A DNA stretch of 64,000 nt from Macrococcus sp. DPC7161 (GCF_004117835.1 NZ_SDSC01000002.1:186001-250000), one strand, 5' to 3'; shown: positions 1 through 8,362, counted from the stretch's first letter. Numbers and translations are program-made. Notes: generated by a model not told the origin, from the sequence alone.

Positions 1-25
1 TATGATGAACTTAGGAGAGGTATGT

Positions 26-784
26 ATGACAAAAGTTTTAGCGATTGCTAATCAAAAAGGCGGCGTTGGTAAGACGACAACGTCTGTAAATTTAAGTGCT
101 GCACTGAGTGAACTTGGTAAAAAAGTACTACTTGTTGATACAGATCCACAAGGAAATGCAACAAGTGGTGTCGGTGTAGATAAGAACAATGTTAAATATT
201 CAGTTTACGATATGCTAGTTGAAGATGTTGATATTAATGAATGTGTATTGCCAACAGAACAAGAAAACTTATTTATTATTCCAGCGAACATTGCATTAGC
301 AGGTGCTGAAATTGAACTTGTCTCAGCGATGAGTAGAGAAGTACGATTAAAGTATGCATTTAAAGAGTTAAATGAAACATTTGACTATATTATTATTGAT
401 TGTCCACCTTCTTTAGGTTTATTAACAATCAACTCATTCACTGCAGCAAACGGTATTATTATTCCAGTACAATGTGAATATTATGCATTAGAAGGATTAA
501 GTCAGTTATTAAATACCATCAAACTTGTACAACGTCATTTAAATCAAAAGTTAGAAATTGAAGGTGTATTATTAACGATGTTTGATGCACGTACAAACTT
601 AGGTAATGATGTCATTCAAGAAGTAAAGGATCATTTTGGTGACAAAGTATACAATACGATTATTCCTAGAAATGTGCGTCTTTCAGAAGCACCTTCACAT
701 GGACAACCAATCAATGTTTACGATGCTAAATCAACTGGTGCAAAAACGTATCAACAATTAGCTGAGGAGGTTGCAAATGGCTAG
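26..784 (+). CDS. parA: Chromosome partitioning ATPase ParA/Soj
   Basis: A 252-residue ParA/MinD-type ATPase that works with ParB on the nucleoid in origin segregation and, in Bacillus, in control of DnaA. The deviant Walker A (KGGVGKTT, about residues 11-18) and Walker A' (IIDCPPSLG) are visible. An upstream in-frame ATG lies at base 2, but the SD AGGAGAGG (13-20) sits 5 nt before the ATG at 26, so that start was chosen. It overlaps parB by 8 nt, implying translational coupling. S. aureus is reported to lack ParA, so an intact parA beside parB argues for another staphylococcal-family genus. Confidence 0.93.
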   Translation: MTKVLAIANQKGGVGKTTTSVNLSAALSELGKKVLLVDTDPQGNATSGVGVDKNNVKYSVYDMLVEDVDINECVLPTEQENLFIIPANIALAGAEIELVSAMSREVRLKYAFKELNETFDYIIIDCPPSLGLLTINSFTAANGIIIPVQCEYYALEGLSQLLNTIKLVQRHLNQKLEIEGVLLTMFDARTNLGNDVIQEVKDHFGDKVYNTIIPRNVRLSEAPSHGQPINVYDAKSTGAKTYQQLAEEVANG

Positions 785-1634
785 AGGATTAGGAAAAGGA
801 TTAGGACGTGGATTAGACGCCTTATTCCAAGATAATCGAGAAGATGAAATCATCGAAGAAATCGCATTAACATCATTGCGTCCAAATCCATATCAACCAA
901 GACATGAATTTGATGAACATGCTTTAAATGAATTAAGTGAGTCTATTAAAATACATGGCGTATTACAACCGATTGTGGTGCGTAAAACAGTTAAAGGCTA
1001 TGACATTGTTGTTGGTGAAAGACGTTTTAGAGCTTCTAAATTAGCAGGTAAAACGAAGATTCCAGCAATCGTTAAAGAACTAACAGACCAACAAATGATG
1101 GAGCTTGCGATTATTGAGAACTTACAGCGTGAAGATTTAAATCCACTTGAAGAAGCAAAGAGTTATCAATTTTTAATTGATCAATTAAAATTAACACAAG
1201 CTGAAACAGCAGACCGTTTAGGAAAATCTAGACCGTATGTAGCCAATATGTTGAGACTATTAAATTTACCAGCAGATATAAAGAAATTGATTGATGAAAA
1301 GAAAATTTCAGGTGGACATGGACGTACATTATTAGGTTTAAAAGACGCAACATTAATGATGACTGTTGCACAAAAAGTGATTAAAGAATCAATGAGCGTA
1401 CGTCAGTTAGAAGCATATATTAAAGAAGTGAATGCTGAAGGTAAACCTCAAAAAGAAAAGAAAGAGAAACAAAAACCAAAGTTTCTCGTGAAACATGAAC
1501 AAAATTTAAAAGAACGTTTAGGTACTAAAGTAGAAATTTCTAAGTCCCGTAAAAAAGGTAAGATTGCTATAGAATTCACTTCTGAAGAAGAATTTAATCG
1601 TTTAATTTCATTACTTGAGCATCTAGGAAACTAG
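777..1634 (+). CDS. parB: Chromosome partitioning protein ParB/Spo0J
   Basis: A 285-residue CTP-dependent DNA clamp that loads at parS near the origin and recruits SMC. Family boxes are seen in order: an N-terminal LRPNPYQPR segment, the GERRFRA and ENLQRED CTP-binding motifs, and a helix-turn-helix (TQAETADRLGKSRPYVANML). A lysine-rich linker and a C-terminal dimerization region follow. The start ATG at 777 has a GAGGAGG SD 6 nt upstream inside the end of parA. The gene contains its own parS-like sequence. Noc is a paralogue, but the position right after parA favours Spo0J. Confidence 0.92.
   Translation: MARGLGKGLGRGLDALFQDNREDEIIEEIALTSLRPNPYQPRHEFDEHALNELSESIKIHGVLQPIVVRKTVKGYDIVVGERRFRASKLAGKTKIPAIVKELTDQQMMELAIIENLQREDLNPLEEAKSYQFLIDQLKLTQAETADRLGKSRPYVANMLRLLNLPADIKKLIDEKKISGGHGRTLLGLKDATLMMTVAQKVIKESMSVRQLEAYIKEVNAEGKPQKEKKEKQKPKFLVKHEQNLKERLGTKVEISKSRKKGKIAIEFTSEEEFNRLISLLEHLGN
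1480..1495. other. parS-like ParB binding site inside parB
   Basis: The 16-mer AGTTTCTCGTGAAACA matches the Bacillus parS palindrome TGTTTCACGTGAAACA at 14 of 16 positions, with the right half intact. B. subtilis also has a parS site inside spo0J, so the location is what one would expect. Function is inferred from the match and the position. Confidence 0.6.
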
Positions 1635-1643
1635 GGTGATTAC

Positions 1644-2525
1644 ATGGCAATATTTAATAACATGAAAAATACCTTAATGGACTCAGAAATGTGGGCAAAT
1701 TTATTTGAACAATTCATTTGGTCATTGATTCTTATCGTATTTGCGATTTTAATTATTAAATTAATACATAAGTTTATTGAGAAGTTCTTCTCTGTACGAA
1801 AAAAGACCAATTTATCAAGTTCGGACAAACGAGATACAACGCTTATTAAGTTGTTACAAAACATATCATCTTATGTTGTTTGGTTTATTGTAATTACAAC
1901 CATCTTATCTAATTTTGGTGTGAAAGTTGAAAGTATTATTGCCGGTGCGGGAGTTGCGGGTATCGCAATTGGTTTTGGTGCCCAAACACTTGTTAAGGAT
2001 ATTATTACAGGATTCTTCATTATATTTGAAAATCAATTTGATGTTGGAGATTATGTAAGAATTAATACAACAGGGACAACAGTAGCAGAAGGTACCGTAC
2101 AATCAATCGGTTTAAGATCTACGCGTATTCGCTCATTTACAGGAGAATTAACGATTTTACCAAATGGTACAATGAATGAGATTGTCAACTTCTCAGTTAA
2201 TAATTCTGTTGCGGTATTTGATATTTCAATTTCAAGCGATGAGAATATTGAGAAAGTAGAAAGCATTTTAAAGCCATATCTTGAAACATTGCCCGAGAAA
2301 TATGAAGATGTTATTAAGCCACCTGAAATTTTAGGAGTGGATATGGTAAAAGCTGGAGAAGCGGTTATTAAGATTTCTGCAGAAACATTGCCAAACAATC
2401 ATGTAAGAATTTCTAGAGTACTTCGAGGAGATTTAAAGGATTTCTTAGATAAATCGGGTATTAAAGTACCAATGCCAAAGATGATAATGTACAATCAGCC
2501 TGATCGAGGTGTAAAACATGAATGA
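1644..2525 (+). CDS. MscS-family mechanosensitive channel
   Basis: A 293-residue small-conductance mechanosensitive channel homologue that releases osmolytes on hypo-osmotic shock. N-terminal hydrophobic helices are followed by the pore-lining glycine/alanine-rich segment (GAGVAGIAIGFGAQTLVKD, around residue 95-115) and the cytoplasmic beta domain with ENQFDVGDYVRI. The length is near that of E. coli MscS (286 aa). An AGGGTGAT SD precedes the ATG. It begins 9 nt after parB and overlaps the DUF951 gene by 8 nt, so it is probably cotranscribed with both. Confidence 0.88.
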   Translation: MAIFNNMKNTLMDSEMWANLFEQFIWSLILIVFAILIIKLIHKFIEKFFSVRKKTNLSSSDKRDTTLIKLLQNISSYVVWFIVITTILSNFGVKVESIIAGAGVAGIAIGFGAQTLVKDIITGFFIIFENQFDVGDYVRINTTGTTVAEGTVQSIGLRSTRIRSFTGELTILPNGTMNEIVNFSVNNSVAVFDISISSDENIEKVESILKPYLETLPEKYEDVIKPPEILGVDMVKAGEAVIKISAETLPNNHVRISRVLRGDLKDFLDKSGIKVPMPKMIMYNQPDRGVKHE

Positions 2526-2700
2526 GTATGAATTAAATAGCATTGTTGAAATGAAAAAACCACACGCTTGTGGTGAAAAGCAATTTAAAGTCATTAGACT
2601 TGGGGCAGATATCCGCATTAAATGTGAAGGTTGTGGCCGCAGTGTAATGATCCCAAGACAGGATTTTAACAAAAAATTAAAAAAAGTGATTCAAAAATAG
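2518..2700 (+). CDS. DUF951 small zinc-ribbon-like protein
   Basis: A 60-residue protein of the DUF951 family, found between parB/mscS and ychF in many Firmicutes. Visible cysteines are in HACG and CEGCGR, followed by VMIPRQDF, which suggests a small metal-binding fold. The function is unknown. It is translationally coupled to the mscS gene through an 8-nt overlap. Confidence 0.82.
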   Translation: MNEYELNSIVEMKKPHACGEKQFKVIRLGADIRIKCEGCGRSVMIPRQDFNKKLKKVIQK

Positions 2701-2793
2701 TCGTTGTATTCTCATAAAGATAATCAATGAAAAATTAAATAAACAAGTATACGAAAATAAAAATAATATGGATACATATAAGGAGATAAAAAC

Positions 2794-3894
2794 ATGGCAT
2801 TAACAGCTGGAATCGTAGGTTTACCAAACGTAGGTAAATCAACATTATTTAACGCAATTACTAAAGCAGGTGCATTGGCTGCAAACTATCCTTTCGCTAC
2901 AATTGATCCGAATGTAGGGATTGTAGAAGTACCTGATCATCGTTTAGATAAATTAACAGAACTTGTAGAACCAAAGAAAACAGTACCGACTGCTTTTGAG
3001 TTTACAGATATCGCAGGAATCGTTAAAGGTGCATCAAAGGGTGAAGGTTTAGGAAATAAATTTTTATCACATATTCGTGAAGTAGATGCAATTTGCCAAG
3101 TTGTACGTGCCTTTGAAGATGAAAATATCACACACGTTTCTGGTACGGTAAATCCTGTAGATGATATTGAAGTCATCAATATGGAACTTGTTTTAGCGGA
3201 TTTAGAATCTGTTGAAAAACGTTATGCACGTGTACAAAAAATGGCGAAACAAAAAGATAAAGATGCAATGGCTGAAGAAGCAATTTTAAGTATTGTTAAA
3301 GAAACTTTAGAACAAGAAAAGCCAGTTCGTAGTATCGAGTTCACACCTGAGCAAGCAAAGCTAGTAAAGAACATGCATTTATTAACTGCGAAACCAATGC
3401 TTTATGTAGCAAACGTTTCAGAAGATGATTTAGTAAGTGGAGAAGAGAACGAACATTTAAAAGCAATTCAAGCATATGCTGAAGCAGAAGGCTCTGAAGT
3501 CATTGTAATCAGCGCTAAAATCGAAGAAGAATTAGCTGCATTAGATGATGAAGATAAACAAGAATACCTAGAAGATTTAGGTATTGAAGAAGCTGGTTTA
3601 GATAAATTAATTAAAGCTTCATATCATTTACTTGGTTTAGCAACATACTTTACAGCGGGTGTACAAGAAGTACGTGCTTGGACATTTAAACAAGGGATGA
3701 CTGCACCACAGTGTGCGGGTATTATTCATACAGACTTTGAACGTGGTTTCATTCGTGCAGAAACAGTGAGTTTCGATGATTTGATGGAACATGGTGGTAT
3801 GAGTGCTGCTAAGGAAGCGGGTAAAGTCCGATTAGAGGGTAAGGAATATATCATGAAAGATGGAGACGTAGTACATTTCAGATTCAACGTTTAG
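2794..3894 (+). CDS. ychF: Ribosome-associated P-loop ATPase YchF (OLA1)
   Basis: A 366-residue Obg-like NTPase that binds ribosomes and is linked to stress control. The G1 loop GLPNVGKST (residues 7-15), the DIAGIVKGASKGEGLG switch II region and the NVSE motif that replaces the GTPase NKxD are seen, the last being the hallmark of the ATP-preferring YchF group. A TGS domain closes the protein (TAPQCAGIIHTDFERGFIRA to VHFRFNV). An AAGGAGAT SD precedes the ATG. The mscS-DUF951-ychF-rpsF order is conserved in Staphylococcaceae and Bacillus. Confidence 0.95.
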   Translation: MALTAGIVGLPNVGKSTLFNAITKAGALAANYPFATIDPNVGIVEVPDHRLDKLTELVEPKKTVPTAFEFTDIAGIVKGASKGEGLGNKFLSHIREVDAICQVVRAFEDENITHVSGTVNPVDDIEVINMELVLADLESVEKRYARVQKMAKQKDKDAMAEEAILSIVKETLEQEKPVRSIEFTPEQAKLVKNMHLLTAKPMLYVANVSEDDLVSGEENEHLKAIQAYAEAEGSEVIVISAKIEEELAALDDEDKQEYLEDLGIEEAGLDKLIKASYHLLGLATYFTAGVQEVRAWTFKQGMTAPQCAGIIHTDFERGFIRAETVSFDDLMEHGGMSAAKEAGKVRLEGKEYIMKDGDVVHFRFNV

Positions 3895-3902
3895 GAGGAT
3901 TT

Positions 3903-4226
3903 ATGGAACCTTTAAAAAGAATCATTTATTGTATTAAAGTAGCCGTGAAGTCTGAAGAAATAGATAATCCTATTTATCATGTTTCTTATTACTATTTGGC
4001 ACAAGTAGTACCATTCAATACGCATGTGTCACTTGATGAATCCATCTATAATAAAATTCAATATCCTAGTAATGCCATGCGTTATTTAGATATTGTGAGT
4101 ACAGATGAAATATTCCCTGAAGATACTGATTATGAAGAATATCTGTATTTATCAAAAAAAGATGATATTCAATTATTTTATGTTAAAGATATGGTGATGT
4201 ATCCACTTGATGAAGTACATCACTAA
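3903..4226 (+). CDS. Conserved hypothetical protein after ychF
   Basis: A 107-residue soluble protein with no family I recognise. It is rich in Tyr, Asp and Glu, has no signal peptide or membrane segment, and reads like a small globular alpha/beta protein. It starts 8 nt after ychF with its SD (AGGAGG) overlapping the ychF stop region, so it is very probably cotranscribed. The strong SD and tight spacing support a real gene; no role can be assigned. Confidence 0.7.
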   Translation: MEPLKRIIYCIKVAVKSEEIDNPIYHVSYYYLAQVVPFNTHVSLDESIYNKIQYPSNAMRYLDIVSTDEIFPEDTDYEEYLYLSKKDDIQLFYVKDMVMYPLDEVHH

Positions 4227-4233
4227 TTATGCA

Positions 4234-4262
4234 TTGCGTGTAAGATTAAACTATGCTATAAT
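4234..4262 (+). promoter_or_regulatory. SigA promoter of rpsF-ssb-rpsR
   Basis: TTGCGT (4234-4239), a 17-bp spacer and TATAAT (4257-4262) preceded by TGC, an extended -10. It lies directly before the S6:S18-type leader. Confidence 0.7.
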
Positions 4263-4287
4263 TCTCAATTGTGAGTAATGAAAATTA

Positions 4288-4331
4288 TTCCTTGCTTTAT
4301 TTCATAATAAAGCCGCATAGTCCATAAGGAG
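4288..4331 (+). promoter_or_regulatory. S6:S18-binding autoregulatory leader of rpsF
   Basis: The 5' UTR can fold into a hairpin CTTTATT/AATAAAG (4295-4301 with 4306-4312, tetraloop). An asymmetric bulge beginning CCG (4313-4315) follows, and a closing stem pairs TTCCTT (4288-4293) with AAGGAG (4326-4331), the rpsF ribosome binding site. A CCG bulge beside a stem that masks the SD is the described architecture of the bacterial S6:S18 operator, by which the S6:S18 complex represses its own operon. Pairing was worked out by eye. Confidence 0.65.
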
Positions 4332-4340
4332 GTGTAAATG

Positions 4341-4631
4341 ATGAGAAATTACGAAATTATGTATGTCGTACGTCCGAACATTGAAGAAGATGCGAAGAAA
4401 GCTTTAGTTGAGCGTTTCAACGAAATCTTAACTTCTAACGGTGCGGAAATCATCGAATCAAAAGAGTGGGGTAAACGTCGTTTAGCTTATGAAATTAACG
4501 ATTTCAAAGAAGGTTTCTACCAAATCGTTAAAGTTAAATCAACTGACGCTGCTACTAACGAATTCGATCGTTTAGCAAAAATCAACGATGACATTATCCG
4601 TCATATCGTTGTACGCGAAGAAGAAAAATAA
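4341..4631 (+). CDS. rpsF: 30S ribosomal protein S6
   Basis: A 96-residue S6, beginning [22 protein letters not shown] as in staphylococcal S6. It binds S18 in the small-subunit platform. Two consecutive ATGs (4338 and 4341) lie downstream of AAGGAGG; the second gives the N-terminus usual in the family and an 8-nt spacing, so it was chosen, though 4338 is possible. First gene of the S6-SSB-S18 operon. Confidence 0.96.
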   Translation: MRNYEIMYVVRPNIEEDAKKALVERFNEILTSNGAEIIESKEWGKRRLAYEINDFKEGFYQIVKVKSTDAATNEFDRLAKINDDIIRHIVVREEEK

Positions 4632-4655
4632 TCCTAGATTTGGGGGCGATGTTCT

Positions 4656-5186
4656 ATGTTGAATAGAGTTGTATTAGTAGGTCGTTTAACTAAAGATCCA
4701 GAATACAGAGTAACACCCTCAGGTATTTCAGTGGCAACATTTACTTTAGCTATCAATCGTACATTTACGAATGCACAAGGTGAAAGACAAGCTGATTTTA
4801 TCAACTGTGTCGTTTTCCGTAAGCAAGCTGAAAATGTTAATAATTTCTTAAGTAAAGGTAGCTTAGCTGGGGTCGATGGTAGATTACAATCGCGCAGTTA
4901 TGATAACCAAGAAGGGCGTCGCGTTTATGTTACAGAAGTTGTATGTGATTCTGTTCAATTTTTAGAGCCTAAAGGCGCTAATCAAAACAGACAAAGTTCG
5001 GATAATTCATATGATGATTATTCAAGCTATGACACTGGTAACTACGGAGCTGCTCAAGGTCAAAATAACTATCAGCAAAACCAAAATCAACAATCAAATG
5101 CATCATCAAGTCAACCATCAAATGCGAATCCATTTGCAAATGCAACGGGTCCTATTGATATTAGTGATGATGATTTACCGTTCTAA
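4656..5186 (+). CDS. ssb: Single-stranded DNA-binding protein
   Basis: A 176-residue SSB that protects single-stranded DNA in replication and repair. The OB fold covers about residues 1-105 ([16 protein letters not shown] to [10 protein letters not shown]). A long Gln/Asn/Ser-rich linker follows, ending in the acidic tip ISDDDLPF that docks partner proteins. It sits between rpsF and rpsR, the usual place for the essential copy (ssbA) in Firmicutes. Confidence 0.96.
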   Translation: MLNRVVLVGRLTKDPEYRVTPSGISVATFTLAINRTFTNAQGERQADFINCVVFRKQAENVNNFLSKGSLAGVDGRLQSRSYDNQEGRRVYVTEVVCDSVQFLEPKGANQNRQSSDNSYDDYSSYDTGNYGAAQGQNNYQQNQNQQSNASSSQPSNANPFANATGPIDISDDDLPF

Positions 5187-5216
5187 TAAAGTAAAAATGT
5201 AAGGGAGGCAACAATC

Positions 5217-5459
5217 ATGGCAGGTGGACCAAGAAGAGGCGGTCGTCGTCGTAAAAAAGTTTGTTATTTCACAGCAAACGGAATTACACACATCGACTAT
5301 AAAGAAGTAGATATGCTTAAAAAATTCATCTCAGAACGCGGTAAAATTTTACCACGTCGTGTAACAGGAACTTCAGCTAAATACCAACGTATGTTAACTG
5401 TAGCTATCAAACGTGCACGTCATATGGCTTTATTACCATATGTTAAAGATGAGGCTTAA
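5217..5459 (+). CDS. rpsR: 30S ribosomal protein S18
   Basis: An 80-residue S18 with the Arg/Gly-rich N-terminus ([16 protein letters not shown]) and the C-terminal helix [21 protein letters not shown]. It forms the platform heterodimer with S6 and is probably the co-repressor on the rpsF leader. A GGGAGG SD precedes it; it is the last gene of the operon, followed by a strong terminator. Confidence 0.96.
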   Translation: MAGGPRRGGRRRKKVCYFTANGITHIDYKEVDMLKKFISERGKILPRRVTGTSAKYQRMLTVAIKRARHMALLPYVKDEA

Positions 5460-5477
5460 TCATAATTGATATATTCA

Positions 5478-5508
5478 ACACGCAAACATTGTTTGCGTGT
5501 TTTTTTAT
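5478..5508 (+). terminator. Terminator of the rpsF operon
   Basis: A perfect 10-bp stem ACACGCAAAC/GTTTGCGTGT with a 3-nt loop, followed by seven T. The rest of the 354-nt gap up to 5813 is AT-rich and holds a SigA promoter at 5690-5718; I see nothing else in it. Confidence 0.9.
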
Positions 5509-5689
5509 TGTTTTTTTATTCTTAAAAAACTTATTTTTTCACGCATATTAATATATTTAAAGAATTGGTTTCTATTAACGCTATAATGCTTTTTATGGCT
5601 AAATTAAAATTGTTCAAGATTGGTACAAAATTTGTATCATAATTGTTCATTTTTTACATAAAACCATTAAATATTCATATATACATTTG

Positions 5690-5718
5690 TTTACAACGTA
5701 AAAGTGTCGATTTATACT
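5690..5718 (+). promoter_or_regulatory. SigA promoter of the YfbU-like gene
   Basis: TTTACA (5690-5695), a 17-bp spacer and TATACT (5713-5718). This leaves a 5' UTR of roughly 90 nt. A second SD-like stretch, TAGGAGGG, near 5757 has no start codon behind it. Confidence 0.6.
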
Positions 5719-5813
5719 ATGTGTGTAATATTTAATTTATTACGTAATTATCTTTTAGGAGGGCAGCGAATTATTATTTTTTAAATTAAAATTAAATAAA
5801 AGGAGTTTGCGAG

Positions 5814-6365
5814 ATGGAACAGAATTTCCGGTTATTATTGTATAAAGTTACGCAATTATTAGCACGTATTGATTCTGATCAAAAGGAATTACATGAATCT
5901 CACTTATCGATTATTCGAGATGGAATTACACCTTATTACAAGACCTTGTATGAGGAGTTATCACCGCCTGAAGCATGTGTAACAAGTGATGTAACACTAT
6001 TTGTTAATGATATTCTGAATATGTATACAAACATAAATACATCTATTAACCAATTAACACCTGATGAACAATCCATTTTAAAATCGTATTCACTCAGTTT
6101 ATTTGTAGGTTTTTATTTAATTGATGATAAAGAATGGCGCTATCAAGCTTATGCGAAGTTTTTAATTAGAGATGTAAAAGAAGTATCAAATGCACTCGAT
6201 ACAAGCGCATTTGATGATTTTGGTACACGTAAACCTATGTTAAAGACGTATCGAAATATGTTACGTAAGTACCAAATGATGCGTAGTGAAGGGCTATTAA
6301 CGTATGATCAATTGCTTCAACTTTTAAGCACTGATTATGTAGTGCCATTAAAATTGTGCAATTAA
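5814..6365 (+). CDS. YfbU-domain-like protein
   Basis: A 183-residue soluble protein. The spacing of conserved positions recalls E. coli YfbU: Cys followed by a DILNMY segment, a hydrophobic VGFYLID stretch, a DFGTRKPMLKTYRNMLRKY segment and a C-terminal LTYDQLLQLL helix. YfbU proteins have no established role. AAAGGAG lies before the ATG. It stands alone behind its own promoter and overlaps the opposing GNAT gene by 18 nt at the 3' end. The family call rests on remembered similarity. Confidence 0.6.
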   Translation: MEQNFRLLLYKVTQLLARIDSDQKELHESHLSIIRDGITPYYKTLYEELSPPEACVTSDVTLFVNDILNMYTNINTSINQLTPDEQSILKSYSLSLFVGFYLIDDKEWRYQAYAKFLIRDVKEVSNALDTSAFDDFGTRKPMLKTYRNMLRKYQMMRSEGLLTYDQLLQLLSTDYVVPLKLCN

Positions 6366-6950
6366 TTGTGCTAATGTATTTAAATCAACACGATTACATT
6401 GGTGGTATTTAGCGGTATACATTGTGCTAATCGCCTCTTTTGACGGATGATTTTTAATAAATAAATTCATAGGAACATGTTGGTTTTTGTGATGTAAATC
6501 GGGTTGATGATAGCAAATAGCTGATTTTTCAAAATCAAAGCGTCGGTAAAATGTTTCTAAAGGGCTATTTCCTGCTTCATCCTTCTCACATTCAAGCATG
6601 AATGAAGGTTTATTGTGATGGTACTTCATTGCAAGGTTTTCAATGGTTTCAAAGATATGTTTCATAAACATTGAACCAAGACCTTGTCCTTTGTATTTTT
6701 CATTGATAACAATGTAAACGATATAAGCGATATTCTCAGATTTTAAGTAATGAAATGAAGAGAAACCGACAAGTTGGTTGTTGTCTGTGAGTACATGGAA
6801 ATGAAAGAAATCTGGATCTTGTTCTTGTGTTTTAAATGAATCTAAAAAGACTTGAACAGGTTCTTTTATTTCAATTGGAAATGTTGCATCATAAAGAGAC
6901 ATCGCTTCTTGAAAGTAAGCATCATTAGAACCAATAGCAATAAAGTTCAT
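6348..6950 (-). CDS. GNAT-family N-acetyltransferase
   Basis: A 200-residue acetyltransferase of the Gcn5 superfamily. The acetyl-CoA binding motif A is seen as YIVYIVINEKYKGQGLGSMFMKHIFE (about residues 90-115; GQGLG is the pyrophosphate loop), followed by a CEKDEAGNSPLETFYRRFDF segment. The substrate cannot be told. A strong SD (AGGAGGTG) precedes the ATG. It is convergent with, and overlaps, the YfbU-like gene, with no hairpin between them. Confidence 0.85.
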   Translation of the reverse strand: MNFIAIGSNDAYFQEAMSLYDATFPIEIKEPVQVFLDSFKTQEQDPDFFHFHVLTDNNQLVGFSSFHYLKSENIAYIVYIVINEKYKGQGLGSMFMKHIFETIENLAMKYHHNKPSFMLECEKDEAGNSPLETFYRRFDFEKSAICYHQPDLHHKNQHVPMNLFIKNHPSKEAISTMYTAKYHQCNRVDLNTLAQLIAQF

Positions 6951-6983
6951 TTTTTACACCTCCTGTTTTCTTTTATTATACAC

Positions 6984-7010
6984 AAAAAAGCATGGGCTAA
7001 TGCCCATGCT
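6984..7010 (-). terminator. Terminator of the YflT/DUF2382 stress gene
   Basis: The stem AGCATGGGC/GCCCATGCT (6989-6997 with 7002-7010) has an A-run on its plus-strand left side, giving a T-run on the minus strand. It ends the minus-strand gene at 7027. Confidence 0.85.
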
Positions 7011-7026
7011 TGTATCATTTCTATTA

Positions 7027-7977
7027 TTATAAGCGATTATGGTTATCTAAATCACGGTCGTTTAAATGACCACGGTTTGTTTCATCAATATCTACTTCTT
7101 CACGACGTACATCTTCTGAAACATGTTCAACGTCTGTTACTTTATTTTTCTTAATAACGATTTCTTCATTGACTACATTTTCTTTTTGAACATTTAAACG
7201 TTCTTCATGTACTGGAACTTTTACAACTTCATCATTATCTAAAGCGTCGAAGTCTCCAGTTGTTCTTTCATTAACTGGTCGTCGTTCGATTGTTACTTCT
7301 TCACGTTCTACAGGTACATCGAATTCTTGACGTTCAGTTACAACGTCTTTTTCAACTTTTACTTCGCCTGTTTGTACGCGATCTTTATTTACTAATAAGC
7401 GCTCTTCGTGTAATTTGATTTTTTCTTCATCTGATAAATCAGTACGGTTTCTAATATCCTCATCTAATTCATGATGTTTTAAGTTATCGTTATGTAAATT
7501 GTTATCTACTCTATCAAATTTGTTATTCATATTATCCTCTCCATTCGTATGTGTATGTACATTTCCTGCTACGGTACCTTTGTTGTGACCGTCATAGTAC
7601 TCATTGCCTCGTTGTGAATCTTGAGGATGTGCACTAGAATAATTAGCACTATTATTGTATTCAGATTCATCATCTACAAGTAATACAATATCACCACGGT
7701 CAATTGCATTTTTGTATTCGCTACGCTCATTTGCATTTAAGTTTAAGTTATCAAATACGCGATCTTCAGGATCTTCTCCTGTAAAGAATGCAGCAACTTT
7801 ATCTCCGAAAGAGCCTTCTGCATTTTTATATTCAACATCAGTATAATGAAGTGCTGAACCTTCTAATCTGTTCTTAGAAATAACTTTCATATGGCGTTCT
7901 GATACACCGTTACTTCTTAATTGTTCGATTTTTCCTAATAAACCTTGTTCGTTTGTAAATGTTTCAAAGTTTCTCAT
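7027..7977 (-). CDS. General stress protein, YflT + DUF2382 domains
   Basis: A 316-residue protein. The N-terminal domain (about 1-105, MRNFETFTNEQGLLGKIEQL to DIVLLVDDE) resembles the YflT/GSP17M stress domain. The acidic linker (105-185) is rich in Asn, Asp and His. The C-terminal domain (about 190-300) is a DUF2382/YsnF repeat region with LHEERLLVNKDRVQTGEV and VPVHEERLNVQKENV. Such proteins are SigB-controlled in Bacillus and Staphylococcus, and a SigB-type promoter lies upstream here. The SD AAAGAGG abuts an ATG at 7986 but sits 9 nt before the ATG at 7977, which was chosen. Biochemical role unknown. Confidence 0.85.
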   Translation of the reverse strand: MRNFETFTNEQGLLGKIEQLRSNGVSERHMKVISKNRLEGSALHYTDVEYKNAEGSFGDKVAAFFTGEDPEDRVFDNLNLNANERSEYKNAIDRGDIVLLVDDESEYNNSANYSSAHPQDSQRGNEYYDGHNKGTVAGNVHTHTNGEDNMNNKFDRVDNNLHNDNLKHHELDEDIRNRTDLSDEEKIKLHEERLLVNKDRVQTGEVKVEKDVVTERQEFDVPVEREEVTIERRPVNERTTGDFDALDNDEVVKVPVHEERLNVQKENVVNEEIVIKKNKVTDVEHVSEDVRREEVDIDETNRGHLNDRDLDNHNRL

Positions 7978-8071
7978 TTTTATCATCCTCTTTGTAGTTT
8001 TTTTGTTTTACATTGTGGACGTTTCATGATGACTATGAATCACTTTGTGTGATTTGTGATACAATATTGGT

Positions 8072-8096
8072 TTACCCAGGGTAATTAATTCTAAAC
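8072..8096 (-). promoter_or_regulatory. SigB-type promoter
   Basis: On the minus strand GTTTAG (8096-8091) is followed by 13 nt and GGGTAA (8077-8072), matching the SigB consensus GTTTAA-N12-15-GGGWAW. It points at the YflT/DUF2382 stress gene, leaving about 85 nt of leader. Confidence 0.75.
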
Positions 8097-8202
8097 ATTC
8101 GCACTATAAAAACGACCGTATATTTGTATAAAATCACGTTTAAACAAACAATTCAGAATGTTGTGAAAGTACTGGTATAAAGGCTTTTCTGAACAATTTG
8201 TA

Positions 8203-8231
8203 TTGATTAATCGAATTTATTTTGATATTAT
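8203..8231 (+). promoter_or_regulatory. Promoter of guaB-guaA
   Basis: TTGATT (8203-8208), a 17-bp spacer and TATTAT (8226-8231), placed about 20 nt before the purine riboswitch aptamer. Confidence 0.6.
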
Positions 8232-8254
8232 CTAGAAATATTAATAAATGACTC

Positions 8255-8325
8255 TACTCATATAAATTAAAGGATATGGCTTTAGCGTTTCTACCACGTT
8301 ACCGTAAATGACGTGACTATGAGTA
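8255..8325 (+). promoter_or_regulatory. Guanine riboswitch (purine aptamer)
   Basis: P1 is formed by TACTCATA (8255-8262) and TATGAGTA (8318-8325). Between them are the conserved GGATATGGC and TTTCTACC segments, the ACCGTAAAT third stem and the J3/1 segment GACTATG. The C at the specificity position (GACTATG, not GATTATG) indicates guanine rather than adenine. The 3' P1 strand ATGAGTAATA (8320-8329) can instead pair with TATTACTCAT (8359-8368), an antiterminator that blocks the downstream terminator. Guanine should therefore switch the guaBA mRNA off. Confidence 0.93.
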
Positions 8326-8362
8326 ATAATAGTTGTATGTTTCTAATTTGCGTACGCTTATT

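Noticed and set aside
1640..1864. Minus-strand ORF of 74 codons over mscS
   Set aside because: Lies wholly antisense to a clear MscS gene, with no SD and no family features.
5750..5770. Leader-peptide SD (TAGGAGGG) before the YfbU-like gene
   Set aside because: No ATG, GTG or TTG follows at a suitable distance.
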